64,000 nt of DNA, taken from Balanoglossus misakiensis. Its lineage: Eukaryota; Hemichordata. The translations under genes were made by a program, and so were the position numbers. Of this stretch, positions 32,697 to 45,400 are shown in pieces. The stretch's first letter is position 1. Each line of letters starts with the position of its first letter. The notes under the pieces are model-generated. The model was not told the DNA's origin. It did not search any database and was given only the letters and a program-made list of their open reading frames with translations. Location: assembly GCA_040954595.2 (NCBI GenBank), contig CM082581.2, positions 4,030,001-4,094,000 of the forward strand, given 5' to 3'.

Positions 32697-32697
32697 C
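32410..32697. repeat. (GAT)n microsatellite, 288 bp
   Basis: 96 consecutive triplets of GAT, interrupted by a few GAC and one TAT unit. One frame reads as poly-Asp, another as poly-Met. The flanks have no coding character and no splice-site context, so I call it a microsatellite, not a gene. Confidence 0.95.
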
Positions 32698-34290
32698 TTT
32701 GAACTACAACACAATCATGATTTTTTCACACAGATCATCGCCATAATGTCCTCAGATTCATACATGATGAAAAGAAGTACCGAGATAATGCGCAATAATT
32801 TTTAAGAAATGAAAACTTCAAAATCTATTGAAAATTGTCTTGCAGGTATAAAGTTAGTTGGCATGCATGGGAACTTTAGGACGAAATATTGTAATGAAAC
32901 CAAAAATGTTCAATTAAATTGTACCGGGCCTAAATGGGGTGGACTTTTTGATAAACCGGGGATCTGGAAGATTGATGAAGTGTTTTTTACCTGCTTTTTG
33001 CATTCTTTCTTTCAGGATTTTTTTTCATTCGGCCTTGCTGCACAATGAAAGTTTCTTGCGTTAGATATTATAAAGTTGACAATGTACAAAGCTTAAATCT
33101 CGAACGGCATCATTGGTTCATTTGAATATGAATGTATATCTGTATGAATGTAATACACCTGTATTCTTACAGTCATTATTTCGTCACTTATTCATGTGAA
33201 CACCTGTCTAGTAATGATAGAGCTGACCTTTTATTTGTTGATCTCAATTATGCAAACCACCTGGATGTTTCCCTTGACCAATGAACACAAGCTTATGTAG
33301 CACCATGCATAAATTAAGTCAGCTCACCTCTGTAGTCAGACCGCGACCGGCCACATGTATGAACTGACGATGTCTCTATTCAATTTCAGGTTAGTTTTCC
33401 TTGTACTTTACCTGTAGCTTGAAGCTTCGTATTTTGGTGCATTCTACTGACTCATTTCAGCACAAGTAATTGGTGTCTTGAACTTGCGTCAAGTTTTCAA
33501 TTGCACTTCTGTATTTTTCACCTGCGCGAATTCTGGTGTATTGTGTTGTAGGTGAACTCCTATACATGTGTGTAATTTAGCAGTTCACCTCTGTATAGCC
33601 AGATCTACCACACGTATGAACTGACGATGTCTCTGTTCAAATGTTATAGGCCTTTATGTCTTGTGAAACCGTTAAACCGTTTGGTGTATTTGTGTTTGGT
33701 GAACAGTGACAACCGTATCAGTAAAAAAGATGCATTGTATTTCTATGGCTATATGTGTCGATATAACTTTTATCACTCTTTTGCAAGGAAATAGAATGTT
33801 GTTGAATTTTGCCTTTATTATTTCGAATTTTCCAGCTGAAAGTAGTAGCATATTATAACCCTCACCATCTTAACATTGTCCCTTACTCATCACTTCAATC
33901 TAATCATATAAAAGATCATAATTATTATTCTTGATATTTGGTTAACATAAATGGTCTACATGTATATTTATTACGCAAATTTGCACAGAAAATATATTAA
34001 TCGCCTGTCTGATGCATTTTGGTGCAATTGTTGTCATGAAATTTGCACTTGCCCACAATGAAAAACAGTCTGACCCCCTACAGCACATATCAAAATGGTG
34101 ACACCCCCCTCAAACAAAACTGACCAGACCCTTAATATCGGAAGAATTCCTCAACCAAATTTTACAACAATCACTATGGTTTCACTGCAGTGAGTTTGGT
34201 CAGTATGATATGCAAATCTCCACTTCATTTACATATTTAACGATGTAGCAATATAACCAAATTTTGTGTGACATGGCATGAACATTTTGG
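32698..34290. other. Intergenic, no gene seen
   Basis: AT-rich with short open frames only. Two related blocks, near 33320-33380 and 33580-33640, share cagctcacctctgta-like and atgaactgacgatgtctct sequences, so a 0.25-kb unit may be partly duplicated here. Confidence 0.45.
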
Positions 34291-34760
34291 AGTGACCTTT
34301 GACATTATTTTACATATATCAGCATATGGAGAATTGCACAGACAGGGTTCTCTGTTGCCATGGATCAGTATGGGAGCAAGGATGGGGCTAGAATTCATTA
34401 ATTTCGGGGTAACCTTCAATCTACTTTATCATATCTCGGCATTAATAATTACGTCCTGGTTATTTGTTGATATGGGGATTGTTGACAAGAATAAGGGGGC
34501 AATCTTGGACCTATATTTGTGTGTACTTTGGAATATTTCAGCATCTTTATAGATACAGGTTCGTGTATTGATATGGGTCAATAGATGAGAATTTGTTTGT
34601 AAACACAATATGGGATAACCTTTGACCTCTGCATATACTTTTTGAATATTTCAGTATCTATAACAGGTACATTTGTTGATATGGGTTAAAAAAAGGATCG
34701 CTTTTTTTTTCAATTTATGGGCGACCTTTAACCTGGTACTTTTATAAATCTTAGCACATA
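34290..34760. repeat. Degenerate ~107-bp tandem array with DR1-like motifs
   Basis: Five diverged units. Each begins with a variant of TGACCTTTGACCT (34293, ~34410, ~34501, 34616, 34722). Most continue with a tatttcagtatct-like block and a gttgatatggg block. Spacing is 117, about 91, 115 and 106 bp. Only two of the five keep both half-sites well, so this is an old minisatellite that happens to contain, or was built on, a nuclear-receptor DR1-like sequence. Confidence 0.6.
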
Positions 34761-34983
34761 AATAACACCAAATCATATATTTGAGAAATTCTTTCTATAA
34801 AGCTGAAAGCTGGTCAAACATCCACAATCTTCTTTTTATACATATTTTGGAACTGTTCAGTTAAATGTACTTCAAAGACAAGTACAGTCACCAATTGATC
34901 GAGGCAAGCAATTCACAAAATTGTCCCTCTCAACCGAGCCTCCGTAATAAATACACAAGGACACACAAATGAATGGAAACCAC

Positions 34984-34989
34984 TTTATT
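34984..34989 (-). terminator. Candidate distal poly(A) signal of NT5C2
   Basis: AATAAA on the - strand, about 4.2 kb past the NT5C2 stop. Other AATAAA copies occur in between, so alternative ends are possible. Confidence 0.35.
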
Positions 34990-37900
34990 TTACATCTGAC
35001 AATTTTTAAATACATAAAAGAGCTTGAAAATTATAGCAAAATCAGCAGTAAAATGTTTCAGATACTAGATTATTATTACTTAAAAAATTTATAGCACCAT
35101 TTGGACTTAAGAATGGAAGCCAAGATGTCTAGTAAAGTGCATCTGATCTACTACATTTACAAATACATGTACAGTTATGATTGTTTTCTACACTAAATGT
35201 ATCTATCTACAAAGACACAAACAACTATCCTAACAAATGTTACAACTCTATGCTACATGCAATTACATTCAGTATTGATGACAACTACCATTTCTTTTAA
35301 AATAAGTTTAAATAATAACTCTGCAAGTGACTTTTGGTGCATAAAAACTAAAAAGGAAAGATACATAGTGTTGACCTACTACTATTCCTGCCCTTCCAAG
35401 ATGAATTTATGCATGGACGGGCTTGGAAAACTTGTACTGCACATAAGGCCAAAGTAAGTAAATCCTTTGTTTTGCGTCCATTCAAAATTCTGAAAAGCAG
35501 GCGGCTACGCGGTTATAAAACACACACAAAATTGAAAAAAAAATTGCCAAAATTTGACAGTTTTCTCATGCTGAATACCTACAAAGAATTAACTTACTAT
35601 GACCTAAGAGAATTTAGCTGAGCAAAAAGTCATTTATTCAGATAATTTCTCTCTTGTGTAGCAGCCATAGTAAACTTTCTCTCAAGTAAAATAAATCAAA
35701 CACATAGGATATTTTGCTCAATGGCACAAAAGTAAAAAAAATCACCAAAACCATTCGCACATGAGAGTAAATTTGCTAAATAAAATTCCATGAATGATTT
35801 TTTGCTCAGCTACGTTCTTCCATTTGTGGCAGCCTATACCTACAGTAAGTAAAATTCAATAACACTAATGAAGTACATCGGATATCACTGATGTAAATGA
35901 AATTGGTTATTTTTAGTCTTTTGAATCAATAGACTAAGTGTGCGTGTTATGTGCAGTAATACAATTTACTAGTATTTAGTATCTAACTTTTGTTATTGTT
36001 TTATTTGGACAGAATCATTGTAATATGAATTTGAGGGAATCTGAAATATGTAATTTCCATTGTTTATCAAAACAATTATCAGATTTATTCTTGTATTTCC
36101 AGGGTTTTTTCCTTGGTTTAAATAAACCAAAACATTGGAATTATGGTACAGGTTAGGTGTGCATTGCTTGCTAAATACTTAACACACTTTATATACATAT
36201 CTCACAAATTATTGCACCAAGTCTATACATGAAAGCTAAACTGCAAAATTCCCTAAATTATTGCAAATACTTGCTCAAAACTGCGAGAAGGAAGTACAGT
36301 CACTGTCTATCAACACTAACTCATGCTGCATTGCTAGGGTAGTTACATCATGTTCAATCCATAGACAAAAATAGACAAATGGACACTAATCTTTGGGGCC
36401 GAGGTAGCACATATGGTGTAAGAAATTACTTGCAAATGCATCATTGGCACATCCTTCAACAGCGGTAACAATATGAACCACATTACTGGACAGCTTTGAC
36501 TGTTCATAGCAAAAGTACATGTATTATGGCATACAGAATGGACACTACCCTGACAATGTGATTTTACGAGTAATAGCATGTCAGAATCAAAGCTTATTTT
36601 TCAGGGTTTCCTCTAGCTCTTACAAACAGATAAATGTGAAATGTCAGAACAGCGGCATTTGGTTCCATACAAAATACTAAAAACAATTAGTACTTCATAG
36701 TACACACCAAAGTAAAGACCTACTTTTATCTGGTTTCTTATTTTACAGGCCAATGTTTAGTAATTGCCAAATTAGATTGTACAGTACTGTATATCAGATA
36801 TAAAATGTCCCATGGCTTGGAAACAGTTACTTATAAAATCATTAATTTTTCAATATATTCTAATGCAATACTTTGACACCATGTAAACCTTGCATTGATG
36901 CTTTCAATGTCATTTAACCATTCCAATATCATTGCCAACTGTGTTATAAACTGTTGATTACATTAAATCTAAATATCCTATAAAGGCGAGGAATTTCTAT
37001 TATCTCCTGAAATGCTTCCAGGATGTACAGAAAATGACTGTTGGGTCTGTCAGTGCATAATTATGCAGCTGTCAGGTTTAGAAAAAAGTATACCACATTA
37101 CTAACAAAGTCATCAAAAATAATATTGTCAGTTAACATTGACAATATTAATACATTAATATAATATAGTCAAACTAAAATGAGAGTACAGAAATATAAAT
37201 TAGTTAACAATGTCCTTCAATAACTTAATAAAAATATTAGAAAATCACATACAGTAATATATTTCAATTTTATAAGCGTTTTCTTAGACATATTTATACA
37301 TTATAAATCATTTAAAACTATGATATTATGGGAAATGTAACATATAACACACTACTAACAAACTGAGTTGAGGAATTCTTGAAAATAATTTCACCATATG
37401 GCAACAATGTTCTTTTGCCAAGAAGAGTGATCACAGAAATGATTGTCATATTAAGTGACTTTTGTGAAAAATTTTAAAACATTTCTTTCAACAGTCTGCA
37501 AAAAGAGAAATCAGAAAAAATCGCTCCATCCAACATATTCAAAATTGTCACCCAATCTGGCCTTCCTTGGCATGGGGACAACACTGCAACAGGGCATCCT
37601 TGTTCAGTTGAAGACTTCATAAACTGAACTTGGGCAATAGTTCTCCCAAAATTGCCATCTGATTTGTTCTAATGGAACCTCAAAAGTGAGTTTAAATATT
37701 TTACACAAGAGAAGCGCAACGTTGTCTTTTCATGTATCCAGGTCAAACTGAACTAAGGTATCATTATTAAAGTATTAAAAACAACTGAACTCACATTCAA
37801 AGAAATAAGTAAAAAAAAAAGTCATCAAAATGAATGCCTGGTAACCACATTGGAACATATTATAACGCGAACTGACATGTACGTCTGTCTATTGCACAGT

Positions 37901-39215
37901 ACATTGTCCTTGAACTTTTCTATGATAATTTTGGCTTCAATGAAATATCAATGATCTTCGACCACTAAACAAAATTAACACTATTTCCAGTATCATCCCA
38001 GCAGTGTTTTAATACAGCTGACACATATACTTCAACACTACAGTACTGCAGACAATCTTACCTAAATACTTTACAATACTATAGATGCAGTAACTATTAA
38101 AATATTTACGGTACTGTAAATACACTAACCTAAATACTTTACAATACACTGTAGATACAGTAACCTATACCATTTTAATATTCTACAGTACTGTAGTTAC
38201 ACTCGGATACATACCATTAAAATACTCTCCTAAAATATTTCAGTATTACAATGCCTTATTACCTGGCCCACACATGTAAATTCATGTCTGTTACATTTCT
38301 CTGGACCCATCAAAAATCAATACAATGGCACAGTATTGATGATATTTCAAACAAAATGGAAGATGCCTAACTTTTACCTGATAGTTTGATGATATAGTTA
38401 AATACCATGAATTCAGCCATCAGGTTCATCAGCAGAGCAAACAATGACGTTTTTAAATATACCGGTCATTTTATAGTAACATAAAATTTCTCAAAGTATT
38501 ATCAGTTCTTAAAATATTAAAAAGTAATGCCCCAATTAAAGCTATAATGTCTCCATTGTCCCTATAACAAACTTGACTCTTCTTGTTTCATTACCTCAAC
38601 CCAGACTGGTATTAGGCTGAAGCAGACTGCATTTGAGCCAAAAACTCTGAGAGCTCCTTACAAGTTCCAGGGCATGTGAACAGTCTCAAATGAATGCCAA
38701 TTTTGCAGCTCGTCCAAGCAGAGCTAGTGACACTGATGTAAGCAATGAATATTGTACCCGAAAAACAACCACTGAGTAACCTGTGAAGTTACTCAGTGAA
38801 GTTATCTGGGTGATACGTCATCACACAACCCACATCAAACACTTTTATGGGCAGCAATCCAAAAATACATTTTGGTACACTTATTAAAACCCACAACTTC
38901 ATGTTGGGGACATTATAGCTTTAATGTTATGGAAGAAATAGCAATGACAGACAAGAACATCTTCTGAAATAATCAAATGAGGTAAAAAATGCATAGAAAA
39001 CAAACAAAAAAAGTTTATATTATACTGGCAATGCTATGATGTCTGCAATGCTGCCTAGACTTCAACCTGTACTGAAACACAACTGACAATCCAAAATGTT
39101 TGTTAATATGGTACACTTCATTCTTCCAATAGCAAGCTCTGCTCTATATCATTCCAATGTTTATACGACTCAAGTACTGCTAAATGGGAGTAGACGGGTT
39201 ATGCTGTGTAGTTTT
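34990..39215 (-). other. NT5C2: Probable long 3' UTR / downstream flank of NT5C2
   Basis: AT-rich (on this strand T-rich) sequence with no coding exon. Contains an imperfect two-unit tandem repeat at 38061-38202. Whether the mRNA really extends this far is not provable from sequence. Confidence 0.4.
38061..38202. repeat. Two-unit tandem repeat (~70 bp units)
   Basis: Unit one starts at 38061 and unit two at 38129, both with cctaaatactttacaatac then (a)gtag/atag-atacagtaac and tactgta blocks. It lies in the putative NT5C2 3' UTR. Confidence 0.7.
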
Positions 39216-39458
39216 CTATTCTTCATCATCTTCATCATGATTGTGTGTTATGTTTATTGGTGTAGTGGCCCTCAGATTTGGTGGTGCACCGATCGTGTTG
39301 GATCGCAGGATCTGTGGACGTTTGTCAACATGTGGACTGTTATTAGGCAAACCATTCTGGCTGTAAATTCTGGTCCTGGATGAAACTATTGGAGTACTTG
39401 GTTGGTAATCATCCTCTTGAAAGACTTCACTGTGATCCACTGTTGATTCATGGGGCAT
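39216..39458 (-). CDS. NT5C2: NT5C2 exon 15: C-terminal tail and stop
   Basis: 243 bp with TAG at 39218-39216. Starts [13 protein letters not shown], then a variable Ser/Pro-rich linker, and ends [11 protein letters not shown]. The acidic C-terminus matches human, though the acidic run is shorter. Confidence 0.94.
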   Translation of the reverse strand: MPHESTVDHSEVFQEDDYQPSTPIVSSRTRIYSQNGLPNNSPHVDKRPQILRSNTIGAPPNLRATTPINITHNHDEDDEE

Positions 39459-42400
39459 CTGCAACACAAGACACAATAACATTTCACAAAATCTACATTA
39501 ACATTATAGATTCTAAGTTAAAGGTATACAATCACCTCCAATTTATATACGCCCATATATGGCTGAAATGGCATATTAGAGCATTCTAAAGAACATATGG
39601 TGGCGCTCTCTTCTTCGCGTGTGCCACCCACTGAAAATCAGCGTTTGGCTAGATCCTAATTTACCATGGTAACTGTGGCTAAATTTGCATAGGTGACCGT
39701 ATACCTTTAACATGTTCAGACAGCTTGTGAGATCATGACAATATATTTTTAATTGAAAATTTCTGTCAATTTTTTTTTCAACACCAAACAGCTATATATC
39801 AACGGAAAGCTCTTTCTTGATTTTAATTTTTGTGCCATCAAAATTTCAGCACATGAAGAGTTTGTTTATTTGCACCAAAAAATTCTCCCATTCATGTACA
39901 AAGTCTTAGACAGGAGGACAGACAATATTTTCCAACATTGAAATACAGCAGAAGTCTGTGGGTGACCATATCATGATAAGTCACCATTTTAAACAAGTCT
40001 TCAAGAATTCACCCAGAATCTGCCATTTAGCACTCAGGCCTCTCCCTTTAAATAGCAACAGTTAAGATCTCAGAACACCTCTAACCCTTTCACCCCAGTT
40101 CCCTCTTTTGAGGTCCAACCTTACCATACAAAACAATGGGTTTGGACTGTACCATGGCAGTGAAAGGGTTAAATCATTCTGCATATCTGAGATATACAGC
40201 TGAAGCAGGGGCTTACTCTTAGTGCTATTTGTGTGGCTCAGGTGGTAGTGATAGCAAGTAATGAGCATAACAGTCCAATGGTGCATTTACTCCTTGTCCA
40301 CTCACAAACAAATCTATATGTCATGGAATTAATTGACTTACCAACATTGGTGCAGCTCTGAAGAAGTAACTGAATGGATAGTACAGTAGGTTGATGACCG
40401 ATGATGCATATAGATCGGCATATCTCGATACCTGATTGGCAAAGAAAGTCTGCCTTGACCCTGAATAATGCACAAAAATAAAACCCATTCAATGTTATGC
40501 ATACATCTATTATTCATCGGTGAAAGGGTCCCTGGTATGTTTTTATGCTCAATCTCTTTACAGCTGATGTTGACATGTCCAAGTGACATTGTTATAACTT
40601 GATATGCAATTTTCTGTAGTAGTGTATATACTTGTAATCATTTTCTCAAACTATTAGCAATTCATATAATACATATTGACCAACAAAACAAGCATTTTGC
40701 TTGTCAAAAGAGCACTCACAGAAGGAATAAATGTTTTGACTGATCTGACTGGTATATACATGTACCAAATGGGACCTGAACATTCTGACAGTTGGCATGT
40801 GATTTTTGACTTACCGCTTCTGAAGAGACTGCCTAAAAGTCCATGAACCATATCCATTTCATGCACTGCATCCTGTAATGTTATTGGAGAATTACAAAGT
40901 GAAGGTTGGTTCAGTGTTATTTGTTAGTTCACAGAGCAATGTAGTAAAGTTTACATTTTCGATGAAAAATGAAAGCACGCAAGAATTTAATCATATCAAA
41001 ATACAACTTGGACCATGAAAATGAAAATTTGGGCTTTAAATCTCGGACTGACCATATTTTATACCGGGGGATGTAAATTAGCAATCACTGTGATACCACA
41101 ACAAGTTTTAAGTTCAACTGCCATGACAGTTGATAATTCAAAGTTGTGAAGAGAGACCAAGACAGTCATTTTCCATGGGGTAATTTCATCAAAGTGTGAT
41201 GCAAACCATGTAAACGAGATATAAATACGAATCTTGTGGAAGTCTCAAGAAACAAAGAAAAAGATGCTATCTTTCGACAATATTTTTGTTAACATTTGTT
41301 GATCACTGAAACATGCTGAATTTTCAATTACCAGATTCGACTCGAGCAATACTTATCAACAGATAACAGAATCTGGTGTGTAACACAAATTACTTATACT
41401 GACATAAAGAATCACAAAGTTGGAGTGTTGGATGTTTAGCAGAGTAAGCTACACTTACACTACTTGTGCAACTGCCTAGGAGTTTTGCACCTCAGAGTGC
41501 TTAGAATTTACTTTGAATTTACTTTTGGTATGTGAAATTTGGAATCCATCAACAAGCAATAATTTTACCTGTATGGCTCTCTTGATGCTACTGATGTCTG
41601 GTCTGACATCAGACATACTGTCCATATTTCTATAAGTAAAAAGAGTATATGAACAAAGTTACTTAAAATCACAAATAAGTTAAAACAAATATTATATTAT
41701 ATCATGCTACCGTCCTCAATTCTGATTGGACGAGAGCTCAATCCAGCGATGCTAAAATACTCAATAATGCACTGCTAAAACGGGCCCCTGAACTAGCATA
41801 CGACAGCAAAAATGTGCGGTTAAACCACAGTCGTGTGTATTTAAACCAAATACCAATAAATGAAATAAAAATACTGTTGAATTAACAGACGTATTATTTT
41901 GGAACTGCTCTGTGGAAATATTTGTCACTTTGCCACGCTCGATGCGAGTCTTGTCACTTTTTGTCGTCTGCTTAATTATTAATGCTCGATCCCGGCCGCT
42001 CGTGTTTACATTCATCGTTGCCATGATGGTTCACGATCGTAATTTCTCTTTCTGACGCCGTTTGGTAAGAAAATGACACTGATATGCCACAAAAACAATT
42101 GTTGATATAATATAATAGCAATAACCACCGCCTCAGTCGGGTATACACTCGATTTGGGTACAATTCGCTCCACATAGCACGAGTCGTTAGGCGAGTGCTA
42201 TATGTCTCGAATTGTACCTAAATCTCGCGTATACCCGCCTGCCGCGTGTGTTATTGCTTAACTCCATTGGTCCAATTTTAACAGGAATAACTTGTCTGAG
42301 TGTGGCACCTGACCTGCATTTGATTGCAAACTGATCAAGCTCATCACAAAATTTTACAGTTCACACAATTGCATACATCTATGTACTAGCATAAGTACTG

Positions 42401-45400
42401 GCAATCTGATAATAACAAGATTCTTACTTGTACAAATCGGCCAACTTGCTATCAAGATTTTGAAGTGTTGCAAAGAGATCTGAAAGATAAAATGGTTAAG
42501 GATGTCTCTGATCAGTAAAATTATTAGCAGATTGTTTCATGTTGCAACACAGCTTCTGACAAACATCCTGTGGCAAATCATTCTTTGTAGAACGACTCAA
42601 AGGAGACAAAGACAGTGCCCAATCCATAATTCCCTCTGGATTGACTCATTTTTCCTTACCTCTCTTTTCAGTCCAAACATGAAGTTCCCTGGCAAGTTCT
42701 GGAACAACAAGAAAAGTTCTCCACCCTCTTACTTTCTTCGATTTCAATATATCACCAAAGACATGGTCACCAATGTAGAGAACATCCCTTCCAGTTGCAC
42801 CAATCAACTTACAGAAGACATCACATGACCCACCAGAATATACCTCCCCTTGCTGAAGTGTGCCTACATGTCTACCAATTCGCAGAACTCCAGTTTCCTA
42901 TCAAGATATCAATCACACACCTTGTTAATTTCATTTCAAACATGGACTCAGGGATTTTAAGAAAACGCAGATTCTGAGCTTTTAGAAAAAAATATATGGT
43001 GGAAGTTAATACAAACATGGTCTTGAAAATCTGCCTGGCTATTCAACAGATATGAAAAACAAGGTCAAAAGGCAGACAATATCTAGCTAATATCATATAG
43101 GGCTTTTAGCCCTCGAGGTCACTCAGCAGGTTAAGATTAGACTCAAAAAGTTGTTATTTGTTCAATAGTATACAGCAAAATCATTGAGCAAAGGATTTAA
43201 ATTTTTCTTCATGTAAGGATATGTGGCTGCAATGAAAAACTTACCTAAATTAACACATATGAAAAGAATTACTGCTAAAATCGTACTTACTGAATCAACT
43301 TGTCGCAAGATTGTACCCTCTCCAAAAAATAATGGTTTTCTGGCATCAACAATGACAACATCAAAATAGCTAAGCCATGGTTTGTGAGGACTGCCAGGCT
43401 AGGAAAAAAAAGGAAAATAATTGCCAAGGTTATTTTGTTTGATAATGGATGACAATACACAAAGTGGTAAAGAGTGGAAGAAAAAAGCTTAGTACTCTAC
43501 CTATGGTGTGAAAAAATACACTTAAAAGCTGATGATCATCTTATGCACAAGGGCAATACCAAATCATAAAATTACTGGTAGTGAAAAAGCTATCATATAT
43601 TCAAATATAAAATCAAGATGGCATGAATGGAATATGCAAACATCACCATTTTTTCTGAGGCTACCTGAACTCAAAGTTTCAACTTTTTTCAAAGAACAAT
43701 AACAATACCCTTTGCACTTTGACCCATGCCGACCTATATCATTCAGACATTTTCTGATGAACAAGGTTTTCAAAGTTCAAATGAATTAGAGAATACCAAT
43801 TTAAGATCTCTCTAGGAAAGACAACTAAATAAAACATGCAGAGATTTTGTTGTACTCACTGTTGGTCCATGTTGAAAGTCAAATAAATATGTCATTATTG
43901 CCTGAAAATGAAGTAAACATAACATAAATAACATTGAAATATTTTGCAACAGAAAACCTGCTTAACATTTTTAAATTCTTTAGTGTCATGTCTACAAAAT
44001 GAAGTAACATACAATGTACCTGTGTGTATTTGTAGTCACTGTTTGTTGCAAGGAATACTTTCCTTCCTGCTTGTCTCATCCTAGAACACAAAAGAATTTT
44101 CACTGCATGAAATTAACACTCATACTGGATTATAATGTTACAGTTCAAAACTGGCAGGGTCATAATGTAAGGTATTGAAATTAGCATTTTACTTGTTGAA
44201 AATTAAAATCAAGGCTGAACGAGAATACAAAAAATATCAGTACATATTTACAGACTTTGATTTACCTGTGGAGCAGAGATGGTATACGTGGATCTTTCAC
44301 GACATATTTTTCTGGTTCTTCTATTGTCCTCTGTTTCAGAGCCCCCTGACATGAAAAAACAATATTGTATTATTAATCATGTTTATTATACATGTTAAGC
44401 CTGTATTTGCCACTGTGCTTTTGTTCTTACAGTGAAGATATGAGCCTGTATTTTCACTAGTGAAAATACAGAGAGATTTTCACTGTGTGCGCGGAACTAT
44501 TTTTAAGAGCGTGCTAAATCACAGTATATTGGTGATATGAGTTGACAGAATGTTGTAATATCGAAATCAGGTGCAATTTTGTTGGGTTAGTGATGTGAGG
44601 CCACGTTATTTGATAAAGACTTGAGACTTCAAAATCACATTGTCATCAGCCCACTACTTTCGTACAGCATAGCCAATGCATCGTACACTTTTCAGTTGTT
44701 CAGATCCCAGTCGCTCGTGAATTGCCGACTGTAGTCCTAAAATCCACAGACTACAAACTTTTATCCTCTGATGTACAAATTCACTACAAATAGGTCAGTT
44801 AACTAAAATATTGACATATCTTTGCCAGACCCAAAGCAACTGCAAAAATGTGAGGGGTGAACAACCTGCTTCTTCGTGAGCAACACAACTTTTCAAAATA
44901 TGGCCACACCACTCGAATACAATGTGATATCGGTCAAACTTCATGAACCCTAACCATCCACATTTGTCAATCTAAGCATTTTACTTTTGAGTAAAGGTAG
45001 GCTTCTAGTCTTTCCACACAAAATTCATTTTTACAGGGGCAATGCTAACGTAAGAGATATTTGTTTGTCCATGTTAGTAAGCAAAGTACAAATGTGGCAT
45101 ACCTTGGCATGTACCCAGTCTACAGAGGCTCGGACATCCTGATGAATACTTCTCCAAGACATGAACAAGTCACCAATGGTTACTCCTGTTTTGGATAGAG
45201 TGTACTGGTCTGATGTGGAGAAGAAATCTACCAAACATGCCAATAGGTACGTCTCTGTGAAATGAAATCATTATGGAAAATGTTAGAGACCATGCTTTTT
45301 GTAGTGATCAATTAGATTGTAGTCATCCCTTAGTTTCAGCAAAAGGGATTTGTACAGGATAGCAGTGCATGTTGGGCATCTTCTTTTTTGAACACATTAC

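Noticed and set aside
32383-32805. 140-codon poly-Asp open frame (and a poly-Met frame on top of it)
   Set aside because: Direct translation of a GAT microsatellite; no promoter, splice or domain context.
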